This document shows, piece after piece, positions 17,420 to 26,520 of a stretch of DNA of 42,430 nt; position 1 is the first letter of the stretch, and every line of letters starts with the position of its first letter. The notes under the pieces were generated by a model, which saw only the letters and a program-made list of their open reading frames with translations, made no database searches and was not told the DNA's origin. A program made the translations under genes and the position numbers. The stretch spans positions 1-42,430 of the forward strand of contig JAOACY010000056.1 of assembly GCA_026417615.1 (NCBI GenBank). The letters are read 5' to 3'. The DNA comes from Clostridia bacterium (GTDB taxonomy: Bacteria > Bacillota > Clostridia > Acetivibrionales > JAFADI01).

Positions 17420-18397
17420 CTATTTTTGATGCATTTTTTCCTGCTGAGTAAAAAGCGTGCTGATGGATATATCTCCATATATCCTCTCAATAGCTTCTGC
17501 AAATATTTCCGCTACCGAAAGCACCTTTATCTTGTCCAGCCTCTTCTCTTCAGGAAGAGCAATGGTGTTCAAGGTGACCAGTTCCTTCATCTCTGATTTT
17601 GCAATTCTTTCAATGGCTGGTCCAGACAAAACGGCATGGGTGCAGCAGGCATAAACCTCGGCAGCACCGATCTCTTTAAGAGCGTTAACAGCGTTTACAA
17701 TTGTTCCGCCTGTATCTATCAGGTCATCAACAAGAATTACGCGTTTGTCTCTTACATCGCCTATTATGTTCATAACCTCGCACACGTTGGCCTTAGGCCT
17801 TCTTTTATCAATAATTGCAAGAGGCACCTCCAGTCCTTCTGCAAACTTTCTGCTCCTTGTAACGCTGCCGACATCGGGGGACACAACAACAACATCGCTC
17901 ATATCTTCAAATCTGTTCCTGAAATATTGAGAGAGCTGGTTTACTCCTATCAGGTGGTCAAGCGGGATATCAAAAAAACCCTGCAGCTGCGTTGCATGCA
18001 AGTCCATGGTTAAAACCCTGTCCGCTCCGGCAACTGTAATAAGATTTGCAACAAGCTTTGCAGATATCGGATCCCTGGCTCTTGCTTTCCTGTCCTGCCT
18101 TGCATATCCGAAATATGGCATGACGGCAGTGATTCTTCCTGCAGATGCCCTTTTAAGCGCGTCAATCATTACCAGGAGCTCAATCAGATTGTCATTTACT
18201 GGAGAACTGGTAGATTGTATTATAAATACATCCGAACCTCTTACAACCTCCCCTATGTGGACCTGTGTCTCTCCGTCACTGAACTTGCCCACAGTTGCCA
18301 GTCCAAGGGGAAGTCCCATTTTTGAAGCTATTTCTTCTGCCAGTTCTCTGTGTGAATTACCGGCAAAAATTTTGATATCCTTACCGTGTAGGTTCAT
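17420..18397 (-). CDS. prs: Ribose-phosphate pyrophosphokinase, copy 1 (325 aa)
   Basis: Complete PRPP synthetase: [49 protein letters not shown], the flexible loop [16 protein letters not shown] and the PRPP-binding loop [17 protein letters not shown]. It makes PRPP from ribose 5-phosphate and ATP for purine, pyrimidine, His, Trp and NAD synthesis. Its start overlaps the malic enzyme stop (TAATG). A second, very similar copy lies just beyond the malic enzyme gene. Copy 1 has a slightly longer tail (TQQEKMHQK). Adjacent to pth as usual. Confidence 0.97.
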   Translation of the reverse strand: MNLHGKDIKIFAGNSHRELAEEIASKMGLPLGLATVGKFSDGETQVHIGEVVRGSDVFIIQSTSSPVNDNLIELLVMIDALKRASAGRITAVMPYFGYARQDRKARARDPISAKLVANLITVAGADRVLTMDLHATQLQGFFDIPLDHLIGVNQLSQYFRNRFEDMSDVVVVSPDVGSVTRSRKFAEGLEVPLAIIDKRRPKANVCEVMNIIGDVRDKRVILVDDLIDTGGTIVNAVNALKEIGAAEVYACCTHAVLSGPAIERIAKSEMKELVTLNTIALPEEKRLDKIKVLSVAEIFAEAIERIYGDISISTLFTQQEKMHQK

Positions 18398-19572
18398 TAT
18401 TCCGTTCCTTTCAGCGTATTTTTATTGTAAGTTTCTTCAACTGCCCTGGCAACATTTGCTGCAACATTTTTATCAAAGGCGAAAGGAACAATGCATTCTT
18501 CGCTAAGCTTTTCCAAAGGCACAGTATTTGCTATTGCGTATGCTGCGGCAAGCTTCATTTCCGTCGTTATTTCCCTGGCCCGGACATTAAGCGCTCCCCT
18601 GAAGATACCGGGAAAGGCGAGCACATTGTTTATCTGGTTAGGGTAGTCGCTGCGTCCCGTTCCCACAACCCTGGCCCCTGCTTCCTTTGCCTTGTCAGGG
18701 AAAATCTCAGGAACCGGATTTGCCATTGCAAATACGATTCCGTCCGGCGCCATGGACTTGACCATTTCACCTGTTACGCAATCCGGTGCCGACACGCCTA
18801 TAAACACGTCGGCTCCCTTCAAAACATCCTCAAGAGAACCCCTTTCGAGGTTGGGATTTGTTTTCATTGAAAGCTCCCTGTGGGAGTGGGAGAGACTTTC
18901 ATCCTCCCTGCAGATTGCTCCGAACTTATCGCACATGATTACATTCCTTGCCCCTGCGTCCATCAAAAGAGTCCCTATGGCTGTGCCAGCCGCTCCGGCT
19001 CCATTAATTACAATCTTTACCCTTGAAATTTCTTTGTTTACTATCTTAAGAGCGTTGGTAAGCGCGGCAAGCACCACTATTGCCGTACCATGCTGATCAT
19101 CGTGAAATACCGGAATATCCAGTTGTTTCTTCAGCTCGCTTTCTATTTCAAAGCAGCGCGGAGCTGCGATATCCTCAAGATTTATTCCTCCAAGTGAAGG
19201 TGCCAGAAGCTTCACAGTTCTTACAATTTCAGCTGTGTCCTTGGTATCAAGGCAAATGGGAATGGCGTCAACATCAGCAAACAGCTTGAACAATGCACAT
19301 TTGCCTTCCATTACCGGCAGCGCCGCCATGGGGCCGATGTCACCCAAACCCAAAACAGCGGTTCCGTCCGTTACAACAGCAATTGTATTGCACTTGGATG
19401 TATACCTATATACATCCTCGGGATTTTTGTGTATCCTCCTGCAAGGCTCGGCCACACCCGGCGTATAAACTAGGCTCAGTTCCTCCTTTGAGGTTATGCT
19501 TACCTTGCTCACCACTTCCAGCTTACCCTTGTATTTCTCGTGCAAAAGGCACGACTTCTCATATACGTCCAC
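18397..19572 (-). CDS. NAD(P)-dependent malic enzyme (391 aa)
   Basis: Starts at GTG 19570-19572, 10 bp after AGGAGG; a nearer ATG is out of frame. Motifs: [44 protein letters not shown], the Rossmann loop [12 protein letters not shown], and [10 protein letters not shown]. Oxidative decarboxylation of malate to pyruvate. The length of about 390 residues is the short bacterial form without a phosphotransacetylase tail. Finding it sandwiched between two prs genes is unusual; it may have been inserted at, or carried by, the duplication. Confidence 0.95.
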   Translation of the reverse strand: MDVYEKSCLLHEKYKGKLEVVSKVSITSKEELSLVYTPGVAEPCRRIHKNPEDVYRYTSKCNTIAVVTDGTAVLGLGDIGPMAALPVMEGKCALFKLFADVDAIPICLDTKDTAEIVRTVKLLAPSLGGINLEDIAAPRCFEIESELKKQLDIPVFHDDQHGTAIVVLAALTNALKIVNKEISRVKIVINGAGAAGTAIGTLLMDAGARNVIMCDKFGAICREDESLSHSHRELSMKTNPNLERGSLEDVLKGADVFIGVSAPDCVTGEMVKSMAPDGIVFAMANPVPEIFPDKAKEAGARVVGTGRSDYPNQINNVLAFPGIFRGALNVRAREITTEMKLAAAYAIANTVPLEKLSEECIVPFAFDKNVAANVARAVEETYNKNTLKGTE

Positions 19573-19589
19573 TGCTGCATTTCCTCCTA

Positions 19590-20552
19590 TTACTCCTGCT
19601 GCGTAAACAATGTACTGATTGAAATATCTCCATAAATTCTTTCTATCGCCTCAGCAAAGATCCCTGCCACTGACAGGGAGGTTATCTTATCAAGCTTCTT
19701 CTCCTCTGTAAGAGGTATGGTGTTTAGCATTACCAGCTCCTTTATCTTTGAATCCCTTATCCTCTCAATAGCCGGTCCCGAAAGGACTCCATGGGTGCAG
19801 CAGGCGTAAACCTCCTTTGCTCCTATCTCAGCCAGAGCTTTTGCAGCATTAACAATTGTTCCTCCTGTGTCTATAAGGTCATCTACGAGAATAACCTTTT
19901 TATCCTTGACATCTCCTATTATATTCATAATCTCGCACACGTTTGCTTTCGGCCTTCTCTTGTCGATAATGGCCAGGGGAACCTCAAGCCTTTCAGCAAA
20001 CTTTCTGGATCTGGTTACACTGCCTACATCAGGTGATACAACAACCACATCGTCCATGCCGTCAAATTTGTTTCTGAAGTATTCCGCCAAATGGTTTACA
20101 CCAAAAAGGTGATCAAGCGGTATGTCAAAGAAGCCCTGAAGCTGAGGCGTATGCAAGTCCATAGTTAAAACCCTGTCCGCTCCGGCAACTGTAATAAGAT
20201 TTGCAACAAGCTTTGCAGATATCGGGTCCCTCGCCCTTGCTTTCCTGTCTTGCCTTGCATATCCGAAATATGGCATGACAGCCGTAATTCTTCCTGCGGA
20301 CGCCCTCTTTAACGCATCAATCATTATCAGCAGCTCAATCAGATTGTCATTTACCGGTGCACAGGTCGACTGTATGATGAAAACATCTGAACCTCTTACC
20401 ACCTCTCCAATATGAATCTGGGTTTCACCGTCACTGAACTTCCCAACGGTTGCCGCTCCAAGGGGAAGACCTATTCTTTCAGCGATTTCTTCCGCCAGCT
20501 TTCTATTGGAATTCCCCGCAAAAATCTTTATATCCTTGCCGTGTAGATTCAT
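19590..20552 (-). CDS. prs: Ribose-phosphate pyrophosphokinase, copy 2 (320 aa)
   Basis: Nearly the same protein as copy 1, with all catalytic loops: [64 protein letters not shown]. The differences are conservative ([18 protein letters not shown] here, [18 protein letters not shown] in copy 1). The DNA over 20157-20280 is almost identical to 18001-18124 while other parts diverge at third positions. The start overlaps glmU by 4 bp (the usual glmU-prs arrangement), so this is probably the ancestral position. Both copies look functional. Confidence 0.97.
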   Translation of the reverse strand: MNLHGKDIKIFAGNSNRKLAEEIAERIGLPLGAATVGKFSDGETQIHIGEVVRGSDVFIIQSTCAPVNDNLIELLIMIDALKRASAGRITAVMPYFGYARQDRKARARDPISAKLVANLITVAGADRVLTMDLHTPQLQGFFDIPLDHLFGVNHLAEYFRNKFDGMDDVVVVSPDVGSVTRSRKFAERLEVPLAIIDKRRPKANVCEIMNIIGDVKDKKVILVDDLIDTGGTIVNAAKALAEIGAKEVYACCTHGVLSGPAIERIRDSKIKELVMLNTIPLTEEKKLDKITSLSVAGIFAEAIERIYGDISISTLFTQQE

Positions 20553-21931
20553 TTTTCTTCCCTCTTCATGCCTTTCTTATTTACCCAATCCTCTTTTATG
20601 ATTTGCCTGCTTCTTGCAATAGCCAGTGAATTTTCAGGCACCTCTTCTGTTATTGTCGAACCTGCTGCTATATAAGAATTATTATTTATTACTACCGGAG
20701 AAACAAGGTTGGAATTACATCCAACAAAGGCATTATCGCCTATAATGGTTTTATGCTTTTTCTTGCCGTCATAATTTACAACCACCGTACCGCAGCCTAA
20801 GTTTACATTTCTTCCCACTTCAGCGTCACCCACATAGGAAAGATGAGGAATTTTAGTTTTATCCCCAATAACTGATTTCTTGATTTCCACGAAATCCCCC
20901 ACTTTTACCTTTCTTCCCAGGCTGCTTCCCGGTCTTAAATAGGCAAAGGGACCGATTTTTGAATCATCGCCTACGGTACTCTCAACTATGACTGAATTTT
21001 GAATCTCAACACAGTTTCCGATTTTTGAATCGGTTATCCTCGTATTGGGTCCTATTATGCATTCCTCTCCGATTTCAGTATCTCCTTCAATAATTGCACC
21101 CGGATATATTATTGTGTCAGTTCCAATCCTGACACCTGCGTCAATATAAGTTGCTTTAGGATCGATAATGGTTACGCCTTCCTGCATGCACCTGTTTAAT
21201 ACCCTCATTCTTAAAAGCTCAGAAGCTAGTGAAAGCTGTACTCTGTCATTAATGCCCATTATCTCGCTCTCATTATCGGCAATAACCGCTCCAACCTTTA
21301 ACCCTTTCTTTATCAGTATCTCCAAAGTATCAGTCAGGTAGTACTCCCCTTGGTCATTATCGTTTTTTAATTCCTTTAGCGAATCCAGAAGCTCTTTGAC
21401 ATTGAAGCAATATATCCCGGAATTTATTTCACATATAGCTTTTTCTTCATCGCTCGCATCTCGCTGTTCAACAATTTTTTCTACGTTGCCTTCTTCATCT
21501 CTTATAATCCTTCCATAGCCTGAGGGATCCTTCAGAATGGCTGTAATAACCGTAGCAGAGTTGTTGCTTTCCTTGTGCAGCTTAATCGTCCTTGATAGAG
21601 TTTCCCCTGTAATAAGCGGTGTGTCGCCACAGAGCACAACAACAATTCCCTCCATGTCCTTAAGGTATTCCTCCGCTTGCATTACTGCGTGCCCTGTTCC
21701 AAGCTGTTTTTCCTGCGTAACGTAGCGCACCTTGTCTCCCATGCATTCTATAACCTGTTCAGCCTTGTGTCCTACTACGAGAACAGCTTGCTTGATTCCT
21801 GCTTCTTCGACCGCATTATAAACCCATTGTATCAGTGGCTTGCCACATGCTTTATGAACAACCTTTGAGGTTTTTGACTTCATCCTTTTTCCTTCTCCTG
21901 CTGCCAATATAACAGCCATAAGGTGTTTCAT
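20549..21931 (-). CDS. glmU: Bifunctional UDP-GlcNAc pyrophosphorylase / GlcN-1-P acetyltransferase (460 aa)
   Basis: The N-terminal nucleotidyltransferase has [34 protein letters not shown] and [10 protein letters not shown]. The C-terminal left-handed beta-helix starts near residue 250 with hexapeptides ([20 protein letters not shown]). PFAYLRPGS and [33 protein letters not shown] are the acetyltransferase active site. Makes UDP-GlcNAc for peptidoglycan. The first ATG fits the GGAGG spacing. Cotranscribed with prs downstream. Confidence 0.98.
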   Translation of the reverse strand: MKHLMAVILAAGEGKRMKSKTSKVVHKACGKPLIQWVYNAVEEAGIKQAVLVVGHKAEQVIECMGDKVRYVTQEKQLGTGHAVMQAEEYLKDMEGIVVVLCGDTPLITGETLSRTIKLHKESNNSATVITAILKDPSGYGRIIRDEEGNVEKIVEQRDASDEEKAICEINSGIYCFNVKELLDSLKELKNDNDQGEYYLTDTLEILIKKGLKVGAVIADNESEIMGINDRVQLSLASELLRMRVLNRCMQEGVTIIDPKATYIDAGVRIGTDTIIYPGAIIEGDTEIGEECIIGPNTRITDSKIGNCVEIQNSVIVESTVGDDSKIGPFAYLRPGSSLGRKVKVGDFVEIKKSVIGDKTKIPHLSYVGDAEVGRNVNLGCGTVVVNYDGKKKHKTIIGDNAFVGCNSNLVSPVVINNNSYIAAGSTITEEVPENSLAIARSRQIIKEDWVNKKGMKREEK

Positions 21932-22005
21932 CCTTTTATGCCTCCAATCTTTTTTCCAGAATATATTTTCTCACTTTTGAATAACATTTTCAATAATAAA
22001 ACATG

Positions 22006-22054
22006 ACAAAAAAATAAAAGACACTTATTTGAATTATTTCCAAACAAGTGTCTT
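22006..22054 (-). terminator. Intrinsic terminator after spoVG
   Basis: Arms AAAGACACTT/AAGTGTCTTT (with TTTG/CAAA extension) and, on the minus strand, a TTTTATTTTTTT tail, about 15 bp after the spoVG stop. Confidence 0.85.
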
Positions 22055-22068
22055 TGCTTTCATTTGTA

Positions 22069-22335
22069 TTATTCAGCTGAAGAAGAAGTAGACTCGTATC
22101 TTTCAAGTATAATCTTCTGGATTTTTTCTCTTGTGGCTGCATTAATCGGATGCGCAATATCTCTAAATTCGCCGTCAGGAGTCTTCCTGCTGGGCATAGC
22201 AATAAACAAACCGTTTTGGCTTTCGATAACCTTAATATCATGAACAACGAATTCATTGTCAAAGGTTACTGATACAACAGCCTTCATCTTGCCTTCAGCC
22301 TCAATCTTCCTTATGCGAACATCGGTAATTTCCAT
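22069..22335 (-). CDS. spoVG: Septation/stage V regulator SpoVG (88 aa)
   Basis: The start is ATG 22333-22335 ([19 protein letters not shown]), 9 bp after GGAAGGTGG; the frame is open farther upstream but that part is promoter. The SpoVG core follows: [53 protein letters not shown]. An RNA/DNA-binding regulator of sporulation and septation. It sits between purR and glmU as in other Firmicutes. A consensus sigma-H promoter precedes it and a terminator follows it. Confidence 0.97.
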   Translation of the reverse strand: MEITDVRIRKIEAEGKMKAVVSVTFDNEFVVHDIKVIESQNGLFIAMPSRKTPDGEFRDIAHPINAATREKIQKIILERYESTSSSAE

Positions 22336-22372
22336 CGTTGCTACCACCTTCCGTAATATTATGTATATTTGT

Positions 22373-22401
22373 ATATTCGCCGTAAATTTATTTTTTCCTT
22401 C
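22373..22401 (-). promoter_or_regulatory. Sigma-H promoter of spoVG
   Basis: On the minus strand GAAGGAAAA (22393-22401), an 11-bp spacer and GGCGAATAT (22373-22381) fit RnAGGAwWW-N11/12-RnnGAATww at every fixed position. spoVG is the classic sigma-H target in Bacillus. It lies about 38 bp before the start codon. Confidence 0.8.
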
Positions 22402-22451
22402 TAAAATATCTAAATTGTATAAAGAAATAAATAATTTTTCAAATAATATTA

Positions 22452-22539
22452 TGATTCTGCCGCAAAAACCCATTTTCTGAAACTTCGTCGAGTGATTTAT
22501 TCATCTTGTTCCAAGAAAAGCTGATTTGCGCTAAAATCA
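22452..22539. repeat. Palindromic intergenic repeat, family B, copy 3
   Basis: An 88-bp element between purR and spoVG: TGATTCTGCCGCAAAAACC, CATTTTCTGAAACTTCG, GAGTGATTTATTCATCTTG, TTCCAAGAAAAGCTG, ending GCGCTAAAATCA. The right arm has drifted (GATTTGCGCTAAAATCA) but the middle is nearly identical to the reverse complement of copy 1. Confidence 0.8.
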
Positions 22540-22572
22540 TATTATATGATTTTCAATAAATGAAAATCCTAT

Positions 22573-23391
22573 TCAGCATAATGACGCGCTTGGCTTTATA
22601 TTGACTATGCCCTCTTCTTCGTTCACACTGTTTAAAGTCAAAATGGAAAAATGCTCATCAACGAGTTTTTTAGCAGGCGCTGCAGTTTCAATCAGCACTC
22701 CTATGCCTGCCACCTCGCTGTCAAATTCTTTTGCAAGGTCAACTATGCCTTTGGCAGTGCCTCCTGCTCTCATAAAATCATCTATAAAGAGTATTCTTGA
22801 GCTTCTTTTTAAGGCTTTCAGTGACAAAACCATAGTTTCAATTTTCCTGGAAGAGCCGGAAACATAATTTATATTCACCGAGGGTCCGTCTGTCGCTTCA
22901 CTGTAATGCCTTGCAATAACCAATGGAACATTCAGATATTTTGCCGTTATAAGCGCCAAAGGGATACCCTTTGTCTCAACAGTTATGACGTAATCTATAT
23001 TTTCTCCATGAAATCTGGAAGCAAAAATCCTTGCAATTTCAGACACCCTCACCGGATCATATATTATGTCAAGCATGTACAAGTATCCCCCCGGGAGTAT
23101 TCTTTCCTTTTTTGAAAGCTCCGTGCATAGTGCCTGGGCTATTTCATTTGCAATACTGCCGGGGATTGTCTGTGCAAACCTCACTCCTCCGGAAGCGCCA
23201 GGGATAGTTTCAATTGTGCCTAAATCAAATCTGCTTGCAAGATTCTGTAAAATGTCTATATCCTCGCTGATAGTTGATTTCGCACAGCCGAACATTTCTG
23301 TAAAGCTGCTTAGGGTGAATACTTTGCCCGGAAAATCGGATAGCATTTTCACCAATACTGCAATACGTTCGTTTCTTTGAAACTTTTCCAT
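22573..23391 (-). CDS. purR: Pur operon repressor PurR (272 aa)
   Basis: Residues 1-75 are the winged-helix domain (FQRNERIAVLVKMLSDFPGK, GCAKSTISEDIDIL). Residues 80-272 are a PRTase-like effector domain with VITVETKGIPLALITAKYL and the PRPP-binding motif ILFIDDFMRAGGTAKG. It is not an enzyme; PRPP binding relieves repression of purine genes. Start ATG follows GGGAGG. Upstream is a pair of PurBox-like sites overlapping a TATAAT promoter, suggesting autoregulation. Two prs genes that make its ligand lie nearby. Confidence 0.96.
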   Translation of the reverse strand: MEKFQRNERIAVLVKMLSDFPGKVFTLSSFTEMFGCAKSTISEDIDILQNLASRFDLGTIETIPGASGGVRFAQTIPGSIANEIAQALCTELSKKERILPGGYLYMLDIIYDPVRVSEIARIFASRFHGENIDYVITVETKGIPLALITAKYLNVPLVIARHYSEATDGPSVNINYVSGSSRKIETMVLSLKALKRSSRILFIDDFMRAGGTAKGIVDLAKEFDSEVAGIGVLIETAAPAKKLVDEHFSILTLNSVNEEEGIVNIKPSASLC

Positions 23392-23420
23392 TAAAAACCT
23401 CCCTTCGGATTTCTGTTCAT

Positions 23421-23476
23421 ATTATACTATAAATAATCGAATATTTTAACAGTTTTTTGTGGAATTATTCGGTTTT
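23421..23476 (-). promoter_or_regulatory. purR promoter with a PurBox-like inverted pair
   Basis: A TATAAT -10 box on the minus strand (23421-23426). Two sites resembling AWWWCCGAACWWT: ATAATCGAATATT on the plus strand (23433-23445, two mismatches) and AAAACCGAATAAT on the minus strand (23464-23476, one mismatch), inverted and 18 bp apart. Bacillus PurR uses inverted boxes 16-17 bp apart. One box overlaps the -35 region. Confidence 0.5.
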
Positions 23477-23649
23477 TTAATAATTATTATATTCCGCACT
23501 GGAAATTCATATATTTAGAATGATTTATTTTGTTTTTGGGAAATATTTTCAGGAAATCATCCTAGTATTTATTTGTCTTTTACAATTGGCTTAAAATGGT
23601 GTATCATGGTATTGCAATATGGAAATTAGTACTTTATATTAATGCTGCT

Positions 23650-23836
23650 ATTTTAGAATGGCAATGGAAATGAATTTCTGAAGGGTAATTTCTCACGACC
23701 CAAAAGGAATACCTCTTAAGAAAAGTGAATTCATGCTCGTTCCCTAAAGACATTTCCCTCGAATTCATCTTTTCGATGCTATAGAAATTACACCGGAAGA
23801 AACTTATTTACAAATTGCCATAGTAGTATTATATAA
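23650..23836. repeat. Intergenic repeat family A with terminal inverted repeats
   Basis: In the 570-bp purR-murC divergent spacer. The outer arms are imperfect inverted copies: AATGGCAATGGAAAT near 23657 and the reverse complement of ATTTACAAATTGCCATA at 23807-23823. The inner arms are GAAAAGTGAATTC and GAATTCATCTTTTC. The right half matches 11159-11240. There is no ORF. MITE-like. Confidence 0.65.
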
Positions 23837-23841
23837 ATATG

Positions 23842-23912
23842 GATAAATAGGTTGCACATTAATTTTTTCGATGCTGTTGAAAACCGCTTTTCTCCCGTGT
23901 AAGCTATTTATC
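23842..23912. repeat. Imperfect inverted repeat upstream of murC
   Basis: Arms GATAAATAGGTTGCACA and CGTGTAAGCTATTTATC (17 bp, three mismatches) separated by 37 bp. The interior TTTTCGATGCT also occurs in repeat family A. It could be a related element or a leader structure; it ends 50 bp before murC. Confidence 0.5.
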
Positions 23913-23961
23913 GTAATATATAAATATGTTTTTATAATTGTTATTGATAGGAGTGTTTTAT

Positions 23962-25395
23962 TTGCATAGTTTAAAACTTTTAGAGTCCTCCGGCATCAAA
24001 CATATCCACTTTGTAGGCATCGGAGGCATAAGCATGAGCGGTCTTGCAGAGATTTTGCTGCAGCTGGGATACAGGATTTCAGGCTCAGATATTAAAAGCT
24101 CCAGCATAACCCAAAAGCTTGAGAAGCTTGGTATAGCCTTTACGCCCTTCCACAGCGAAGAAAACATAACAAATCCCGACCTCGTGGTGCATACGGCAGC
24201 CGTCAAGGATGACAATCCCGAGGTCGCAAAGGCGAAAAAGCTTGGAATAACTGTTATTGACAGAGCTACGCTGCTGGGTGAGATTATGAGGCGCTACCCA
24301 TACAGCATTGCTGTTTCAGGAACTCATGGAAAAACCACTACAACATCAATGATATCAATGATTATGATGGAATCAGGCTGCGATCCCACTATACATATCG
24401 GAGGGGAGCTGGATGCAATTGGCGGAAATACACGCATAGGCGGACAGAATTATTTCATTGCCGAAGCCTGCGAGTATGTGGAAAGCTTTCTCAAGTTCCA
24501 CCCATATATGGCAGTTGTGCTTAATATTGAGGCGGATCATCTGGATTACTTCAGGGATATTCAACATATCAAGCAGTCTTTTAAAAGTTTTATATCTCTT
24601 GTCCCCTCAAACGGATATGTTGTCGGGTGCCTTGATGATAAAAATGTAGCCGAGCTCATGGAAAAGGTCAACTGCAACAAGGTTACATATGGCATAAATT
24701 CTCCCGATGCCCTTTGGACTGCCTCTGACATTGAGTTTGACTATATGGGTTGTGCTTCATATAAAGCATTTTACAAAGGGTCTTTCTTTTCAGACATCAA
24801 GCTGAATATTCCCGGAATACACAATGTCAGTAATTCTCTGGCGGCAATAGCTGCATGTCAGGCCATAGGGTGCCACGCCGAGTCAATCAGGCGTGGCTTG
24901 CTTGGATTTTTCGGCACACACAGGCGCTTTGAGCTAAAAGGTATTGTAAATGGCGTAAGGGTTGTCGATGATTATGCTCACCACCCTTCTGAAGTGAAAG
25001 CAACTCTCAAGGCTGCCAGAAATACAAGTCATAAAAGGATATGGTGTGTTTTTCAGCCTCATACCTATACCAGGACAAAGAGTCTGATGAATGAATTTGC
25101 AGCTTCTTTTGATGATGCCGATGCTGTAATAGTTACAGATATTTATGCCGCTCGTGAGAAGGATCCGGGTGACGTGCACTCATCCGAGCTTGCTGAAAAA
25201 ATCAAATGTTCAGGCAAGTGCTGTATGTACATGAAAAGCTTTGACGAAATTGTTGATTGCCTTATGGAAAATGCCCAAAGCGGCGACATTATTCTAACAA
25301 TGGGAGCAGGCGATATATACCGGGTATCAGAGATGTTTGTTTCCAGAAGCTCCAATGATGCCGGTAAATTGACTGACAAAACAGCAAAAATATAG
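23962..25395 (+). CDS. murC: UDP-N-acetylmuramate--L-alanine ligase (477 aa)
   Basis: The start is placed at TTG 23962-23964, 8 bp after TAGGAG; an in-frame TTG at 23938 precedes that site. Motifs: HFVGIGGISMSGLAEIL, the ATP loop SGTHGKTTTTSM, EACEYVESFL, LNIEADHLDYF, FGTHRRFELKG and VVDDYAHHPSEVKATL. It adds L-Ala to UDP-MurNAc in the cytoplasm. Length is normal. It is the last clearly core gene before the accessory cluster and is followed by a terminator. Confidence 0.97.
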   Translation: MHSLKLLESSGIKHIHFVGIGGISMSGLAEILLQLGYRISGSDIKSSSITQKLEKLGIAFTPFHSEENITNPDLVVHTAAVKDDNPEVAKAKKLGITVIDRATLLGEIMRRYPYSIAVSGTHGKTTTTSMISMIMMESGCDPTIHIGGELDAIGGNTRIGGQNYFIAEACEYVESFLKFHPYMAVVLNIEADHLDYFRDIQHIKQSFKSFISLVPSNGYVVGCLDDKNVAELMEKVNCNKVTYGINSPDALWTASDIEFDYMGCASYKAFYKGSFFSDIKLNIPGIHNVSNSLAAIAACQAIGCHAESIRRGLLGFFGTHRRFELKGIVNGVRVVDDYAHHPSEVKATLKAARNTSHKRIWCVFQPHTYTRTKSLMNEFAASFDDADAVIVTDIYAAREKDPGDVHSSELAEKIKCSGKCCMYMKSFDEIVDCLMENAQSGDIILTMGAGDIYRVSEMFVSRSSNDAGKLTDKTAKI

Positions 25396-25471
25396 CAATA
25401 GAAATCAGTTGCATAAAAAATATATGGCACCTATATTCCTGCATACAAATAATCCACCAAGGGTGTCATAC

Positions 25472-25510
25472 AGGCACCTCAACACAGAGGTGTCTGGCTT
25501 TATCTTTTTT
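25472..25510 (+). terminator. Intrinsic terminator after murC
   Basis: Stem AGGCACCTC/GAGGTGTCT with loop AACACA, then TGGCTTTATCTTTTTTT. It lies about 75 bp after the murC stop and overlaps the end of the small convergent gene. Confidence 0.7.
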
Positions 25511-25667
25511 TCTTTGCCGCATAGCTGTCATAAATAATTCCTGCAGCCACACCAACGAGCATAAAAACCAAGTTTTTAAAAACTACTCCTATACATGTTC
25601 CAAAGCATAAGCCTATAACAAGCCCAAAGTTATCAGTAATGCTTTTTGTTTTTTGAGAATCTGACAT
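25500..25667 (-). CDS. Small glycine-rich membrane peptide (55 aa)
   Basis: The minus strand reads ATG (25665-25667) after AAGGAG, 55 codons, TAA. The peptide starts MSDSQKTKSITDNFGLVIGL, has a glycine-spaced hydrophobic core (GLCFGTCIGVVF, MLVGVAAGIIYD) and a basic tail SYAAKKKR. Similar glycine-zipper-like small membrane proteins are widespread in Firmicutes, often unannotated. It is convergent with murC. Function unknown. It is a plausible gene because of its binding site and composition, but conservation has not been tested. Confidence 0.6.
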   Translation of the reverse strand: MSDSQKTKSITDNFGLVIGLCFGTCIGVVFKNLVFMLVGVAAGIIYDSYAAKKKR

Positions 25668-25857
25668 GTCTAATCAACTCCTTATATTTACAAATAACAC
25701 TTGATAATTTAAATATATTATCAATTAATAAAATATACAAGTAATTTTTTAAAATCCATAATTTTACATTGGCGTAACATTACTCTGATTGAATTTAACA
25801 ATGCTGTGTTTTAAAATGAATGATAAACTGAATATTGTTTTATTTTCGTGTTTTAAA

Positions 25858-25881
25858 TATTGTATCGGCAGGTATTAATGT
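25858..25881 (+). pseudogene. Remnant of an adenylation-domain A8 motif upstream of the orphan C-terminal half
   Basis: In the frame of the next gene, the DNA before its ATG reads Y-C-I-G-R-Y-stop-C. Adenylation domains have a (Y/F)xxGRxDxQVKIxG hinge at this exact distance from the GEIE-like segment. It matches the end of the opposite-strand gene at 28388, which closes with YYCIADN. So an upstream part of this domain once continued here. Confidence 0.45.
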
Positions 25882-26520
25882 ATGAATGAGTTAATAAGCT
25901 CTGCACAAATTGAACAAATGCTTGAAAAACATCCGGATATACAGCAAGCTGTAGCAAAAATTCATCATAGTAACAATCAGCAGCAATACACTTGCATTTA
26001 TATAAAAGCAAATATAAATAAAAAGCCAACAATAAGAGAAATCCGGTCTTTTCTTCACTATAAGCTGCCTGAATACATTATACCGTCCAGAATTATGCTT
26101 GTTGATGATTTTACTATAATGGCTGACGGAGCTGTCGACACCGGTAGTCTGCCTGATTTGGAGTTTTGCAGATGTGACACGGATGTGGAATATGTGCCTC
26201 CACGAAGCAATCTGGAGAATATTTTGTGCAGAATATGGTCAAGTGTTTTAAATGTAAATACGGTTGGGGTATATGATAATTTTTTCAGCCTTGGCGGACA
26301 CCCATATTTGGCTTTTCAATTAGTGTCAAAAGTCAGAACAATACTTAGAGCGAACATTCCTGTTTCAGCTATACTAACCTCAATACCTACTATAGAACAA
26401 AGCGCTTTAGCAATAGAGATGTTTCAATTTGCGCAGTTCAGTTATACTGCTTTGGAAGAACTAGTTGAGCTTGAATTAAAGAATTCAAATACTGAATTGC
26501 TGTTAACGGAGGAGAAATGA
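25882..26520 (+). CDS. Orphan adenylation-domain C-terminal subdomain plus peptidyl carrier protein, inactive-looking (212 aa)
   Basis: Residues 1-92 match the C-terminal subdomain of an NRPS adenylation domain, starting in the A8 hinge (NELISSAQIEQMLEKHPDI against GxRIELGEIExxLxxHPxV) and ending at A10. The A10 lysine of NGKVD is replaced: ADGAVDTGSLPD, Ala84. Residues 105-180 are a carrier domain (YVPPRSNLENILCRIWSSVL), but the phosphopantetheine site LGGHS reads SLGGHPYLA, so Ser is Pro141. Neither adenylate chemistry nor thiolation is expected. The frame is otherwise intact. It overlaps the next gene by 4 bp (ATGA). It probably belonged to the module whose N-terminal part lies at 28388-30169 on the other strand. 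Confidence 0.75.
   Translation: MNELISSAQIEQMLEKHPDIQQAVAKIHHSNNQQQYTCIYIKANINKKPTIREIRSFLHYKLPEYIIPSRIMLVDDFTIMADGAVDTGSLPDLEFCRCDTDVEYVPPRSNLENILCRIWSSVLNVNTVGVYDNFFSLGGHPYLAFQLVSKVRTILRANIPVSAILTSIPTIEQSALAIEMFQFAQFSYTALEELVELELKNSNTELLLTEEK

Noticed and set aside
22336-22473. Longer spoVG reading frame starting at 22473
   Set aside because: The extension covers the sigma-H promoter and the ribosome binding site; the conserved protein starts at 22335.
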